Below are positions 41,670-50,723 of a stretch of DNA of 64,000 nt, piece after piece; position 1 is the stretch's first letter, and every line of letters begins with the position of its first letter. Position numbers and translations under genes: made by a program. The DNA comes from JAIQFF01 sp963725615 (GTDB lineage: Bacteria; Acidobacteriota; Terriglobia; Terriglobales; Acidobacteriaceae), in contig CAVRZO010000001.1 in assembly GCA_963725615.1 (NCBI GenBank), forward strand, positions 1 through 64,000. Direction: 5' to 3'. The notes under the pieces were generated by a model that did not search any database, was not told where the DNA came from, and saw nothing but the letters and a program-made list of their open reading frames with translations.

Positions 41670-42905
41670 ATGAAACCAAGATTCGAACCCGATGTACCAA
41701 CCGATGCGAACCCAGACCTCTCAGCCAGCCTGATTGATCCTGAAGCGTTCGATGCCAGCGAGCAGCAATTTGCTGCCAGCCTCGAGCCAAATGCAGCGCG
41801 GATTGAATCCAGGTTTAGGCAAGAAAAGTTTGGAGAAAAGAGGGCAGTCGCGCCCAGGTCGGTAGGGCCCAGATTCGTAGTTGAAGAATACGCGCCACAG
41901 GAAGTGGCGATGCTGCCGACCGATCCCGGGGCTGTTGGTGCGGAAACTCAGGAGGCCACAACACCGCCGGAGCCAGCCGAACCGCAGCCGCTGCCAGATC
42001 CCGATGCATGGCGTCGGGAGGTGGCCGCCCGATTGAGTCATTATCGGGCGCGGCGGCGTACGCGGGAGCCTCGCTATCCTTCGCTGCATCTGAAGTTTGA
42101 GCCTGAACCGAGTTCCACTAGTCCGGAGCCAACACTGCCGCCCTCTGCTCCAGTCGAGAGAGAGGCCGCGGACTATCTGGAAACAGCGACTGCTCCCCGT
42201 ATCACCCTGGCTGAGCCTTCCGGCTATGCTTCGAACAGTTCCCCAAACTATCCCACGAACTATCCGCGGATCTTGCCTGCTGCCATCACCGAGTCCACGG
42301 CCAAGGTGATTGAGTTTGCCAGCTACAGCCCCGCGCCCCGAGCGTTGGACGAATTGGCCGAACCGGTACTGGACCGTCCCAGAATCATTGACACTCCTGA
42401 GCTCGTGCCTGCTCCGCCAGCCCTTGGCGGCATTCTGATTGAGCCAGTTGAAGAGCCTGCCAACGAGCGGCGGCCTGGATTCGAGATTCCGTTGCAGGCA
42501 GCGCCCATGTCACGTCGCATGGCGGCTTCGGCAATCGACGCCACTCTGGTTCTGTCTGCGTTCGCCGCCTTCGCTTATCTTTTTTTTCGCATCAATGCTG
42601 AACTTCCGCCCCTGAGCAGGATCGCCGGCGCTGGAGTTCTTCTTATCGGACTGTTGTGGTCCGCTTATCAATACCTGCTGCTGGTTTACAGCGGCACCAC
42701 GCCGGGCCTGAAACTGGCCAGGCTCGAACTGCACCGCTTCGACGGAAGCCCGGTCCCGCTGCGGATCCGCCGCTGGCGCGTGCTGACGTCGGTGCTTTCC
42801 GGCCTGTCGCTGGGCCTCGGTTATGCCTGGTGTTTCCTCGACGAAGACAGACTCTGCTGGCACGACCGCATCACCAGAACCTACATGGCGCCAAAGAAAT
42901 GGTAG
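41670..42905 (+). CDS. RDD-family membrane protein with long disordered N-terminus
   Basis: 411 aa from the ATG at 41670. Residues 1-280 are acidic, Pro/Glu-rich and probably disordered. The C-terminal 130 residues are an RDD domain: MSRRMAASAIDATLVLSA (Arg, Asp), two transmembrane helices, TTPGLKLARLEL, WCFLDEDRLCWHDRITRT (Asp-rich end). RDD proteins are small inner-membrane proteins, some linked to transport. Divergent from lptD with 196 bp between the starts, so the two may share a promoter region. Confidence 0.78.
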   Translation: MKPRFEPDVPTDANPDLSASLIDPEAFDASEQQFAASLEPNAARIESRFRQEKFGEKRAVAPRSVGPRFVVEEYAPQEVAMLPTDPGAVGAETQEATTPPEPAEPQPLPDPDAWRREVAARLSHYRARRRTREPRYPSLHLKFEPEPSSTSPEPTLPPSAPVEREAADYLETATAPRITLAEPSGYASNSSPNYPTNYPRILPAAITESTAKVIEFASYSPAPRALDELAEPVLDRPRIIDTPELVPAPPALGGILIEPVEEPANERRPGFEIPLQAAPMSRRMAASAIDATLVLSAFAAFAYLFFRINAELPPLSRIAGAGVLLIGLLWSAYQYLLLVYSGTTPGLKLARLELHRFDGSPVPLRIRRWRVLTSVLSGLSLGLGYAWCFLDEDRLCWHDRITRTYMAPKKW

Positions 42906-42915
42906 CGCCCCAGGC

Positions 42916-42947
42916 CACGTAGGCCCGGAAGCCCTCGTCCGGGCAGG
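42916..42947. repeat. REP-like unit, partial
   Basis: CACGTAGGCCCGGAAGCCCTCGTCCGGGC: one hairpin only. Counterpart of 43236-43262. Confidence 0.6.
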
Positions 42948-43007
42948 TGGATGGCGTTGGGCTCGGCGCAGATGGGCATTCTTGAGTCAAAAACCAGATG
43001 TACCCCC

Positions 43008-43218
43008 CTGTCATCCCGACCGGAGCGAGCACAGCGAGCGAAGTGGAGGAACCTTGTACTAGGTGAACTGATATCAGCTGCCGTCATGGGCTTTTCCTGG
43101 GGCCGACGCCGCAGGCAGAGATTCGCTGCATTGACAGAGCTAAGTAGCAACCGTTCCGCTCGCACAACACAAGGTCCCTCCACTTCGCTCGCTGTGCTCG
43201 CTCCGGTCGGGATGACAG
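43008..43218. repeat. MITE-like element, 211 bp with 50-bp terminal inverted repeats
   Basis: Arms 43008-43057 and 43169-43218 are reverse complements at 49 of 50 positions. Ends CTGTCATCCCGACC / GGTCGGGATGACAG. The 111-bp core has no open frame of note. No clear target-site duplication is visible. Confidence 0.9.
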
Positions 43219-43235
43219 GGTCTTGGAGGCTACTT

Positions 43236-43262
43236 CGCCGGGGGACACCTGCCCCTACGTGG
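43236..43262. repeat. REP-like unit, partial
   Basis: CGCCGGGGGACACCTGCCCCTACGTGG, the right half of a REP-like unit, 25 bp before the gltX start. Confidence 0.6.
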
Positions 43263-43286
43263 ACCGTGATGGTCTGCTAACATCTT

Positions 43287-44861
43287 TTGGTGACCCCAGC
43301 CTCTCCTGTGCGCGTACGTTTCGCTCCCTCTCCGACTGGACATCTTCACGTTGGCAACGCGCGTACCGCGCTGTTCAACTGGCTTTTCGCCCGGCAAAAA
43401 GGCGGCACCATGGTGCTGCGCATCGAAGACACCGACATCGAACGCAGCCAGGCCCGCTTTGAAGATCAGCTGATCGCCGACCTCAAGTGGCTCGGCCTCG
43501 ACTGGGACGAAGGACCGGACATGGGCGGACCGTACACACCGTATCGCCAGTCCGACCGCTTGGGCGTTTACCGCGAACACGCCGAACGACTGGTTGAGGA
43601 AGGCAAAGCTTACTTGTGCTTCTGCACCGAGGATGAGTTGCAAAAGGAACGGGAACGAGCCCAGGCCGAGCATCGCCAGCCGATCTATTCCGGCAAATGC
43701 CGCGCCATCCCTCCGGCGGAAGCCGAGCAACGGCGTACCGCCGGAGAATCCTGCGCGATCCGGCTGAGAATTCCGGAGCACCCCATCCGTTTTCACGACA
43801 TCGTGCATGGCGATGTCGAGTTTTCGAACGAAGTGGTGAGCGATCCCATCATCCTGCGCTCGAACGGGATGCCGGTCTATAACTACGTGGTGGTGATCGA
43901 TGACGCGCTGATGAAGATCACGCACGTGATTCGCGGCGACGATCATCTTTCGAATACTCCGAAACAAGTTGCCCTGTATGAGGCCCTGGGCTGGCCCGTG
44001 CCTGAGTTTGCCCATCTTTCGACAATTCTGGGCGGCGACCGGGAACGTCTCTCCAAGCGGCACGGTGCAACTTCGATCGCCAACTTCCGCGACATGGGCG
44101 TCCTCCCCGAGGCCTTGGTAAATTACCTGGCCCTTCTGGGATGGGCTCCGACCGGCGGCACCCGCGAACTTTTCAACCCAACAGAATTGAAGAAGGAATT
44201 TTCTCTGGAGCGAGTGACGCCCGCGGCAGCCATGTTCGACATGGAGAAGCTGTACTGGCTGAACCGGCACTACATCAAGAGTTGGCCGGTGGGAAATCTT
44301 ACAGCACTGGGCGCGTGGTTTCTCTCGCTGGCCGGCTACATCGAGCTTAAGGATGCGAAGTGGTTGAGCGCGGAAAGCTTCCCGCACATTCACCTTGAAG
44401 AAGAATTACAACTCTGGCTCACCAAGGTCACGGAATTGTTAGCTCCCTCAGTCGACCGCCTCGACCAGCTTCCGGAACGTGCGTCGCTGATCTTCAACTA
44501 CGACGCGCGCGCGGCCCTCGCCGCGCCCGGCAACGCCGAAGTGCTCGCCTGGCCGAATACCGACGCGGTGTTCGCCCGATTCACGGTCAAGATACTTGAA
44601 GATGACTCGGCCAAAGCCGGGAACCTCACTTCCGAATGCTTCAAACTGTTTGTTAACCAAGTAAAAGCTGAGACGGGCGCAAAAGGGAAAGAACTGTTTC
44701 ATCCCATTCGCATCATAATTACCGGCTCGCACTCCGGACCGGAGTTCGACAAGCTGATTCCCATCCTCGAAGAAGGCAGCCGGCTCCAGCTGCCCAAGCA
44801 CGTCCTCAGCGTGTACGAGCGGGTGGAAGAATTCGCCAAGGCCCGCGCCCACGGGAAGTGA
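43287..44861 (+). CDS. gltX: Glutamyl-tRNA synthetase
   Basis: 524 aa. Class I motifs: FAPSPTGHLHVGNAR (HIGH) and RLSKRHGA (KMSKS-type). Domain order is normal: Rossmann catalytic core, LRIEDTDIERS, then a helical anticodon-binding C-terminus. It charges tRNA-Glu (and in many bacteria tRNA-Gln for later amidation). The start is TTG at 43287 or GTG at 43290; neither has a convincing Shine-Dalgarno, because REP sequence lies just upstream. Confidence 0.96.
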   Translation: MVTPASPVRVRFAPSPTGHLHVGNARTALFNWLFARQKGGTMVLRIEDTDIERSQARFEDQLIADLKWLGLDWDEGPDMGGPYTPYRQSDRLGVYREHAERLVEEGKAYLCFCTEDELQKERERAQAEHRQPIYSGKCRAIPPAEAEQRRTAGESCAIRLRIPEHPIRFHDIVHGDVEFSNEVVSDPIILRSNGMPVYNYVVVIDDALMKITHVIRGDDHLSNTPKQVALYEALGWPVPEFAHLSTILGGDRERLSKRHGATSIANFRDMGVLPEALVNYLALLGWAPTGGTRELFNPTELKKEFSLERVTPAAAMFDMEKLYWLNRHYIKSWPVGNLTALGAWFLSLAGYIELKDAKWLSAESFPHIHLEEELQLWLTKVTELLAPSVDRLDQLPERASLIFNYDARAALAAPGNAEVLAWPNTDAVFARFTVKILEDDSAKAGNLTSECFKLFVNQVKAETGAKGKELFHPIRIIITGSHSGPEFDKLIPILEEGSRLQLPKHVLSVYERVEEFAKARAHGK

Positions 44862-44898
44862 TTCCATTGGTGGTGTAGTTCAACAAGTCCCCAAAGAA

Positions 44899-44998
44899 TT
44901 GTCATTCCGACGCGCGGCCGTATCGCGCGAGGAATCTGCTGTTTCGACGCCGGCAGAAAACAGATTCCTCGCCGATAAAGCTGGCTTCGGAGTCACAA
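44899..44998. repeat. MITE-like inverted-repeat element, 100 bp
   Basis: TTGTCATTCCGACGC ... GAGGAATCTGCTGTTT pairs imperfectly with AAAACAGATTCCTC ... GGCTTCGGAGTCACAA. Same type as 22330 and 43008 but more worn. Confidence 0.7.
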
Positions 44999-45077
44999 GG
45001 GTGCGGGGGTTGCATTTACGCAAACTGCGCTGATACCGAACACTGACACCCATTGCCGGCCGTGCTATCGTCCTCTC

Positions 45078-46982
45078 ATGATCCGACCGTTGGCCGTTTT
45101 CCTCCTGCTCTTGTCCATCAGTCTCCCTGTCCTGGCCAAGGAAAAATATCAACACGCCGGCCCCATTCATCTCGACCGCGACGGCGAGAAGTGGGCAGAG
45201 AAGACCCTCCGCAAGCTCTCTCTGGAAGAAAAAGTGGGACAGCTTTTCATGGTCTGGGTGCGGGCGGAGTTCCTCAACGTCAACAGCCCCGAGTATCTCC
45301 AGCTCCGCGACACCATGCGCAAGTATCACGTCGGCTCATTCGCCATGACGGTACGCTGGGAGCCTCCCTTCCTCTATCGCAACCAGCCTTACGAGGCCGC
45401 CGAGCTTCTGAATCGCTTGCAGCGGGATTCCAAACTGCCCCTGCTCTTCGCCGCTGATTTTGAGCGCGGCGTTACCATGCGCCTCCATGGCGCGACCATG
45501 TTCCCGCATGCCATGGCCTTCGGCGCTGCCGGAAAAGCGGAATACGCTGAAGCCTTCGGCCGCATCACCGCGCAGGAGTCTCGCGCCATCGGAGTGCACT
45601 GGAATTTTTTTCCCGATGCCGACGTCAACTCCAATCCCGCAAATCCGATCATCAACACTCGTTCCTTCGGAGAAGATCCGCAGCAGGTTGGAGATCTCGT
45701 AGCCGCGTACATCAAGGGATCGCGGGCCAACGGGATGATGACCACGGCCAAGCACTTCCCCGGCCACGGAGATACCGCAACCGATTCGCATCTCAGCCTG
45801 GCCCAGGTCACCGGAGATCGGACGCGGCTGGATTCCGTCGAGCTCGCGCCATTCCGCAAAGCCATCGCAGCCGGTGTCGACTCCGTGATGGTTGCGCACG
45901 TGACCGTCCCCGCGCTCGAACCCGATCCCAATCGCGTGGCTACGACTTCCCCGGCAATCGTCGGCGATCTGCTTAAGCGCCAGCTCGGCTTCCAGGGAAT
46001 CGTGGTGACCGACGCCCTCGATATGGCCGGCCTCACCCGCCTTTACTCCGCAAACATCGGTCGTGCCGCGGTTGAGGCCTTCAAAGCCGGGAGCGATCTG
46101 CTGCTGATCCCCGCCGACCTGGAGGCGTCTTACAACGCCGTTCTTGAAGCTTCTCGCGGCGGAGAAATCCCCTCCGCCCGGCTCGACGCGTCAGTCCTCA
46201 AGTTGTTGAAGGCAAAGGCTTCGCTTGGCTTACACAAGGCCCGGCTTGTGGACGTAAACCTGCTTCCCGAAATCGTCGGCAAGCCCGAGAATCTGGCCAT
46301 GGGCCAGCAGATTGCTGACCACGCCGTCACCCTGGTCCGTGATAACGGCAAGCTGTTGCCGCTGAAACAATCGGGAACTGTTAAGGATGGGCTTCCGTAT
46401 CAACATGTGGAAGAGGTACGCAACGGCGTCGTGGTGCTGGTGCTCTCCGAGGACGTCCGCACCGAGGCTGGGCGAGCCCTGGAGCGTGCCATCAAGGCCC
46501 GCGTGTCCGATGCCAATGTGATTTATGTGGATCCGCGCATTGCGCCCGCTCTGTCCGAGGGGATATTGAACGCCGTGGACCAGGCGCAAGCGGTGATTGC
46601 GGCCGTGTACGTAGTGCCCACCGCCGGTAAGGCCATGAAGAGCGCAAACGGCTTGACCAACTCGGTTTCCCTGAACGATGCCAGCGGCACGCTGCTGCAG
46701 GCGGTCCTGAATCGTGTTGCGCCGAAAACGGCGGTTCTTGCCATGGGAAATCCGTATGTGGCCCAGGATTTTCCCGCAATACAAAATTATCTTTGCACTT
46801 TCTCCAACGCCAGCATTTCTGAAATCAGCGCGGTCAAAGCGCTCTTTGGCGAGATCGCCATTCGCGGCCATTTGCCGGTCAGCATTCCCAATATCGCTCA
46901 ACGTGGCGCCGGAATTGAGCGGCCGCCACAAATCGCAGAAGAAGGATCTCAACATGCGCACACCAACGCGGCTCTACGGTAG
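45078..46982 (+). CDS. Exported glycoside hydrolase family 3 protein
   Basis: 634 aa. Signal peptide residues 1-20. GH3 TIM barrel (about 40-375) with KHFPGHGDTATDSH, the motif shared with NagZ-type beta-N-acetylglucosaminidases (catalytic His-Asp acid/base pair), and the nucleophile Asp in VVTDALDMAGL. A C-terminal alpha/beta domain (about 410-630) follows, as in larger GH3 enzymes. Likely substrate is peptidoglycan-derived or other GlcNAc glycoside, outside the cytoplasm. Its 3' end overlaps the next lipoprotein gene by 29 bp. Confidence 0.87.
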   Translation: MIRPLAVFLLLLSISLPVLAKEKYQHAGPIHLDRDGEKWAEKTLRKLSLEEKVGQLFMVWVRAEFLNVNSPEYLQLRDTMRKYHVGSFAMTVRWEPPFLYRNQPYEAAELLNRLQRDSKLPLLFAADFERGVTMRLHGATMFPHAMAFGAAGKAEYAEAFGRITAQESRAIGVHWNFFPDADVNSNPANPIINTRSFGEDPQQVGDLVAAYIKGSRANGMMTTAKHFPGHGDTATDSHLSLAQVTGDRTRLDSVELAPFRKAIAAGVDSVMVAHVTVPALEPDPNRVATTSPAIVGDLLKRQLGFQGIVVTDALDMAGLTRLYSANIGRAAVEAFKAGSDLLLIPADLEASYNAVLEASRGGEIPSARLDASVLKLLKAKASLGLHKARLVDVNLLPEIVGKPENLAMGQQIADHAVTLVRDNGKLLPLKQSGTVKDGLPYQHVEEVRNGVVVLVLSEDVRTEAGRALERAIKARVSDANVIYVDPRIAPALSEGILNAVDQAQAVIAAVYVVPTAGKAMKSANGLTNSVSLNDASGTLLQAVLNRVAPKTAVLAMGNPYVAQDFPAIQNYLCTFSNASISEISAVKALFGEIAIRGHLPVSIPNIAQRGAGIERPPQIAEEGSQHAHTNAALR

Positions 46983-47565
46983 TTCACGGCTGGCATTCAT
47001 CGTGGTCGTCGGCACATTGCTCGCCCTGCCGGGCTGCAATGTCAACGTGAAGAAAGACAGTGAGGGTAAAGAAAAGAACGTAGACATCGAAACCCCTGTG
47101 GGCGGACTTCACGTCACGAGCGAAGCCGACGTCCGCGACATCGGCCTCCCGGTTTATCCCGGTGCGCGCCGCAAGGAGAAGAGCGACGACAACAATCCAA
47201 ACAGCGCCCACGTAAATATTTCCACCAGTCTCTTCGGTATTAAAGTCGTGGCCATCGAATATTTGTCCGATGATCCGCCGGAAAAGCTCGTCGCCTACTA
47301 CAAAGACCAACTGAAGAAATATGGCTTTGTGCTGGAGTGCCACACCAATGAGCGTCATCCGGGAACAAACATGAGTGGCGTTGACACTTCCGGGAACTCC
47401 AAAAAACTGAAATGCGAGGACGACCAGAACGGCAAGACGGTCGAACTAAAAGTCGGCACCGAGCAGAACCAGCGCATCGTTTCCGTCAAACCCGCCGACG
47501 ACGGCAAAGGCTCGGACTTTGGACTGGTCTATATTCAGATGCGTGGCGGCAAAGACACAATCTGA
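46954..47565 (+). CDS. Lipoprotein, uncharacterised
   Basis: 203 aa from the ATG at 46954 (GAAGGATC upstream). Signal peptide with lipobox LPGC at about residues 25-28. The mature part has GLPVYPGARRKEK and EKLVAYYKDQLKKYGFVLEC, a pattern found in small periplasmic domains of acidobacterial proteins. Overlap with the GH3 gene implies translational coupling. No function is known. Confidence 0.72.
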   Translation: MRTPTRLYGSSRLAFIVVVGTLLALPGCNVNVKKDSEGKEKNVDIETPVGGLHVTSEADVRDIGLPVYPGARRKEKSDDNNPNSAHVNISTSLFGIKVVAIEYLSDDPPEKLVAYYKDQLKKYGFVLECHTNERHPGTNMSGVDTSGNSKKLKCEDDQNGKTVELKVGTEQNQRIVSVKPADDGKGSDFGLVYIQMRGGKDTI

Positions 47566-47683
47566 AGAGATTTCAGATTGTAGATTGCAGATTTTAGATT
47601 GAAGAGCCACTACATGGTTCCTCGATCGGAACCGGGCGATCTTGACACCACACATTCTGCAATCTGAAATCTTCAATCTGACA
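47566..47683 (+). repeat. AGATTGCAGATT-type array with inverted half
   Basis: TTCAGATTGTAGATTGCAGATTTTAG units on the left and TCTGCAATCTGAAATCTTCAATCTG on the right of a short spacer; a third kind of degenerate short-period array with inverted symmetry, beginning at the lipoprotein stop codon. Confidence 0.7.
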
Positions 47684-47738
47684 TCGAGCATCCCCCTTCC
47701 TTGCCTCTGCTCGTTGCCCTGCTGTAACTTGAAACTTA

Positions 47739-48395
47739 GTGGAGTATCCCTGTCATCAATGTGGTGCGGCGGTGGAACAAGGGACTGCCTTCTGCCCCCA
47801 GTGCCGCGCGCCGCAAATTAGGGTTGCTGTCCCTGAGATCGCGATCTCCTCGGGAACCTCTTCTGACCCTGCTGTTTCGTCCTTGCCGCCTTATTTCGGT
47901 TCGCCCCTTACCAACCGGATTGAATGGTCGCAAGCTCTTCCCGCCACCGCACTGGCCGGATTGATCGCGGCCGTGCTCATGATGACCCCTCTTGCCGGCT
48001 TTGGATTGGGCATGCTGATTGGCGGAAGTCTGTCAGTAGTGTTTTACCGGCGCCGCATCCCGGTGGTCCACGTCACGCCCGGAATGGGGGCCCGCCTGGG
48101 CATGGTGACCGGCATCCTTGGCGGCGGAATCTTTGCCGCCTTGCTGTCAATCGGAACCATGCTGTTCCACGCCTGGGACAGCGTCCGCGCCAAACTGATT
48201 GAGGTCGTCGAACAAACCGCCGCTCGCAATCCAGATCCGCAAGCCCAGCAGGCCCTGGAGTTCTTCAAATCTCCCGAAGGCATCGTCCTGCTTCTGACCA
48301 CTGCGTTGATCGGCACCCTGATCGCTTTCGTTATTTTCTCCGGACTGGGCGGAGCTCTGGGTGCGGCCCTGCTGCGGCGCAAGGAACATTCGTAG
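47739..48395 (+). CDS. Zinc-ribbon membrane protein
   Basis: 218 aa, GTG start (47739). Residues 4-24 form a zinc ribbon (PCHQCGAAV... AFCPQCRA). Three to four transmembrane helices follow (about 70-115, 128-150, 190-212) with Gly-rich faces (GFGLGMLIGGSL, GLGGALGAALL). Third zinc-ribbon/membrane protein in the window, of a different type from those at 35060 and 35787. Function unknown. Confidence 0.68.
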   Translation: MEYPCHQCGAAVEQGTAFCPQCRAPQIRVAVPEIAISSGTSSDPAVSSLPPYFGSPLTNRIEWSQALPATALAGLIAAVLMMTPLAGFGLGMLIGGSLSVVFYRRRIPVVHVTPGMGARLGMVTGILGGGIFAALLSIGTMLFHAWDSVRAKLIEVVEQTAARNPDPQAQQALEFFKSPEGIVLLLTTALIGTLIAFVIFSGLGGALGAALLRRKEHS

Positions 48396-48460
48396 CGACC
48401 ACGAACCGCGTGTTGCACGCCGTCGAAAGGCGGTCTATAGTCACCGTTTCGGAGAGAGCC

Positions 48461-48814
48461 ATGAGACATCTCCTCAACTGGGCGTTGAGTGCGCTGGCCG
48501 TCTGGATTGTGGCCCGGCTGGTGCCGGGTTTTCACGTTAGCGGACCGCTGGCGGCATTGATCGCAGCCCTGGTGATCGGCTTCGTAAATGCCACTCTCGG
48601 TGTATTCCTGAAAATTGTTACCTTCCCGCTGGTTCTGCTTACTCTCGGGCTATTCTGGCTGGTCATCAACGCAGCCATGATCGAACTGGCTTCGGCCGTG
48701 GTTCCCGGCTTCCATGTGGATACGTTCGGCGCGGCCTTCGTGGGAGCGATTGTTCTCGCGCTGGTCAATATGTTCTTTCGGTGGCTGGCGGGAACGGGCA
48801 GAGACCGGGGTTAA
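48461..48814 (+). CDS. Phage-holin-like (PF04020-type) membrane protein
   Basis: 117 aa. Four transmembrane helices of the widespread small-membrane-protein family named after holins (RLVPGFHVSG, FPLVLLTLGLFWLVINAAMI, the repeated VPGFHVD and a closing FFRWLAG). GGAGAGAG precedes the ATG. The name reflects the family; nothing phage-like surrounds the gene and most family members are chromosomal, of unknown role. Confidence 0.82.
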   Translation: MRHLLNWALSALAVWIVARLVPGFHVSGPLAALIAALVIGFVNATLGVFLKIVTFPLVLLTLGLFWLVINAAMIELASAVVPGFHVDTFGAAFVGAIVLALVNMFFRWLAGTGRDRG

Positions 48815-48844
48815 GCCGTCGCCGACTGAATCGCGAAGAGGACT

Positions 48845-48910
48845 GCCGAGCTTCCCCTCGGCCGGGCGGGCCCCTTCGACTTCGCTCAGGGCAAGCTCCG
48901 ACCCACTCCC
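48845..48910. repeat. REP-like unit, rearranged
   Basis: GCCGAGC-TTCCC-CTCGGC hairpin, GGGCGGG, then CTTCGACTTCGCTCAGGGC and CCCACTCCCACAC: a REP-like unit interrupted by a TGTCAT-type element fragment. Confidence 0.55.
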
Positions 48911-48934
48911 ACACATTCCTGATAAGTCCCCGTT

Positions 48935-49660
48935 CTACAGATCACACGCTACGCGGAATCCGTAGTCGGCGTAATGAAATTCCGGCGGGATGCTGGAGCG
49001 GGCCGCACACCGGCTGGCCTTGATGTGATGTCGCCACGAACCGCCGCGCGATGCCCTCCGCTCGCCGTGGTTCGGTCCCGTCGGATTGCGTTCGGGTGAT
49101 TCGGCGTAATAGCTTGCCTGATACCAGTCGCTGCACCACTCGTGCACGTTCTCGCAGATGTCATAGAGGCCGAATCCGTTGGGCGCGTATTGCGCGGCCG
49201 GCTCGGGCCCTCTCTTCCAACGCTTTTCGTAGTCCGGCAATGACTGCGGCGGATTGTCTCCCCAAGGATAACGCTGGTTCTCCGCGCCGCCACGCGCTCC
49301 CCGTTCCCACTCAGCCTCCGTCGGCAATCGATAACTCAGGCCAGTGCTAAGGCTGAGCCATTCGCAATACTTGACCGCGTCGAACCAGGAAACCGCGACC
49401 ACCGGCTGTTCGGGATGATTGAAATCGGGATTCTCAGAAAACGCCGCCGGCGGATTTCCCGTCGCTCGCACGAAGTCGGCATAAGCGGCGTTCGTCACCG
49501 CACCCGAGGCCAGCCGGAATTCATCCACCCACACGCGATGAACAGGACGTTCGTTGTCCTGGCCGGCCTCTGATCCCATCCAAAACCAGCCTCCCGGAAT
49601 GCGCACGAGTTGCGGTTCCACCGGGATGGCTCGCGGGGACGGCATGGATGGAGAGGACAT
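48935..49660 (-). CDS. SUMF1 (formylglycine-generating-enzyme-like) domain protein
   Basis: 241 aa from the ATG at 49660. SUMF1/FGE fold throughout: VRIPGGWFWMGSEAGQDNE, YRLPTEAEWERGARGG, YPWGDNPPQ, CENVHEWCSDWY, RASRGGSW, and DYGFRV at the end. In true formylglycine-generating enzymes GGSY is followed by a Cys that forms the copper/redox site; here it reads GGSWRHHIKASRC, so this is probably a non-FGE member (many bind ligands or act with EgtB-type chemistry). No sulfatase neighbour is present. Confidence 0.85.
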   Translation of the reverse strand: MSSPSMPSPRAIPVEPQLVRIPGGWFWMGSEAGQDNERPVHRVWVDEFRLASGAVTNAAYADFVRATGNPPAAFSENPDFNHPEQPVVAVSWFDAVKYCEWLSLSTGLSYRLPTEAEWERGARGGAENQRYPWGDNPPQSLPDYEKRWKRGPEPAAQYAPNGFGLYDICENVHEWCSDWYQASYYAESPERNPTGPNHGERRASRGGSWRHHIKASRCAARSSIPPEFHYADYGFRVACDL

Positions 49661-49884
49661 GAATTTATAGTTTAGAGCGTTTGTCAGATTCAGGCCCGAT
49701 GGAAATCCCGTTCCACGCGAAAGTGGAAAACAAGTTCCGTGCCTGCCTCTCAGCCTTATCATTCGACGCTATCCATTTTATTATCATATAGATATAGGCG
49801 TGTCCCAACGGAGATCAACATGCTGCCTATACCGGTAGCAAGGCACTGAAAGTAAGGATTTCCTGATTTCACTGGGATGGACTT

Positions 49885-50178
49885 ATGAAACTACTCTTGA
49901 AAGTGCTCCTTGGCGGTGCGGTGCTGCTGACCGTAGCGTTTGCCCAGGAACCAAAACATGCCGTGGTTGCGCAGGAACCTGCTGCGCCGTCCGCCGCATC
50001 CACAACGCAGATGATCGCCACCGGCTCGCCGCAACGGCCCGCGCCCATGGTTGAACCGAAAGCGCTGCCGCCTCTGAATCCCTCGTTGGGAGAGATCGCC
50101 CGCAAAGCCCGCGCCGCTCACGCCGTGGCCCCGAAGGCGCAAGTAGTGATTGCCGACGACGCGACGCCGAAAGAGTAA
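49885..50178 (+). CDS. Small secreted protein
   Basis: 97 aa. Signal peptide (residues 1-20, cleavage after AFA), then a low-complexity Ala/Pro mature part with a hydrophobic Leu-Gly-Glu motif (LNPSLGEIARKARAAHA). No domain is recognised. A weak AT-rich promoter-like region (49778-49795) lies upstream. Coding status rests on the signal peptide and typical codon use. Confidence 0.55.
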   Translation: MKLLLKVLLGGAVLLTVAFAQEPKHAVVAQEPAAPSAASTTQMIATGSPQRPAPMVEPKALPPLNPSLGEIARKARAAHAVAPKAQVVIADDATPKE

Positions 50179-50327
50179 AAACCCTCATCCCGGTTTCACG
50201 ATCACCACGCCTCGTTAGAACGGAGTCGTGTCCGCTATGCCTTGGCCCTCGGCAGATTCCAATTCTGCCAGGCGCTCACCAGGACAATTGCGCATAGACT
50301 GTTTTAGCTATCAGCACCGGTCCGCAG

Positions 50328-50723
50328 ATGAGAACCTCGACAAAATCGTCAACCCTGGCAGCTATTTTTCGCCAGCGATGTCCGCGCTGCCGTCGGGGGA
50401 GAATATTTCTGTACTCCATCTTTCGTGGTTTCCCCAGGATGTGCCAGCGCTGCCCAGTCTGCGACCTCAAGTTTCAACGGGAGGAAGGGTACTTTCTGGG
50501 CGCGATGTACATTAGCTTTGGCCTGGCACTCGCGATCATCGCTCTCATCGCGGCATTGTTGTGGGCCATCACGGGCTGGTGGATTACCAAGGACGTAATC
50601 TGGGCAGTGGTATTATTCCTGCCCCTGGCTCCGAGCATTTCACTTTTCGCGCGCGTCCTCTGGATTTACTTGGACCAGACCTTTGATCCCGAACCTCCGG
50701 GGCTCGGGAACACTAACAAGTGA
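50328..50723 (+). CDS. DUF983 membrane protein
   Basis: 131 aa. N-terminal cysteine pairs (RCPRCRRG and RCPVCDLKF, about 18-49) resemble a zinc ribbon, followed by two transmembrane helices (about 58-78 and 84-108). The YFLGAMYIS motif is typical of DUF983. Function unknown. Its last 58 bp overlap the end of the radical SAM gene on the opposite strand. Confidence 0.82.
   Translation: MRTSTKSSTLAAIFRQRCPRCRRGRIFLYSIFRGFPRMCQRCPVCDLKFQREEGYFLGAMYISFGLALAIIALIAALLWAITGWWITKDVIWAVVLFLPLAPSISLFARVLWIYLDQTFDPEPPGLGNTNK

Larger units (their letters stand above)
42906..43286. other. Intergenic interval with MITE-like element and REP units
   Basis: About 380 bp upstream of gltX. Contains partial REP-like units at both ends (42916-42947 and 43236-43262) surrounding a 211-bp inverted-repeat element (43008-43218). 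No gene is supported. The gltX promoter must be in or before this mobile DNA. Confidence 0.6.

Noticed and set aside
43230..44393. Long antisense frame (387 codons) opposite gltX; similar ones opposite thrS, the phosphatase at 27902 and the histidine kinase
   Set aside because: Each is fully overlapped by a gene with clear family motifs; the antisense translations have no domain features and reflect GC-rich codon use.
48461..48814. Phage holin as evidence of a prophage
   Set aside because: The family is mostly chromosomal; no lysin, portal, terminase or integrase genes are in the window.
48935..49660. Formylglycine-generating enzyme acting on a sulfatase
   Set aside because: The Cys after GGS(Y/W) needed for FGE activity is not there and no sulfatase is nearby.
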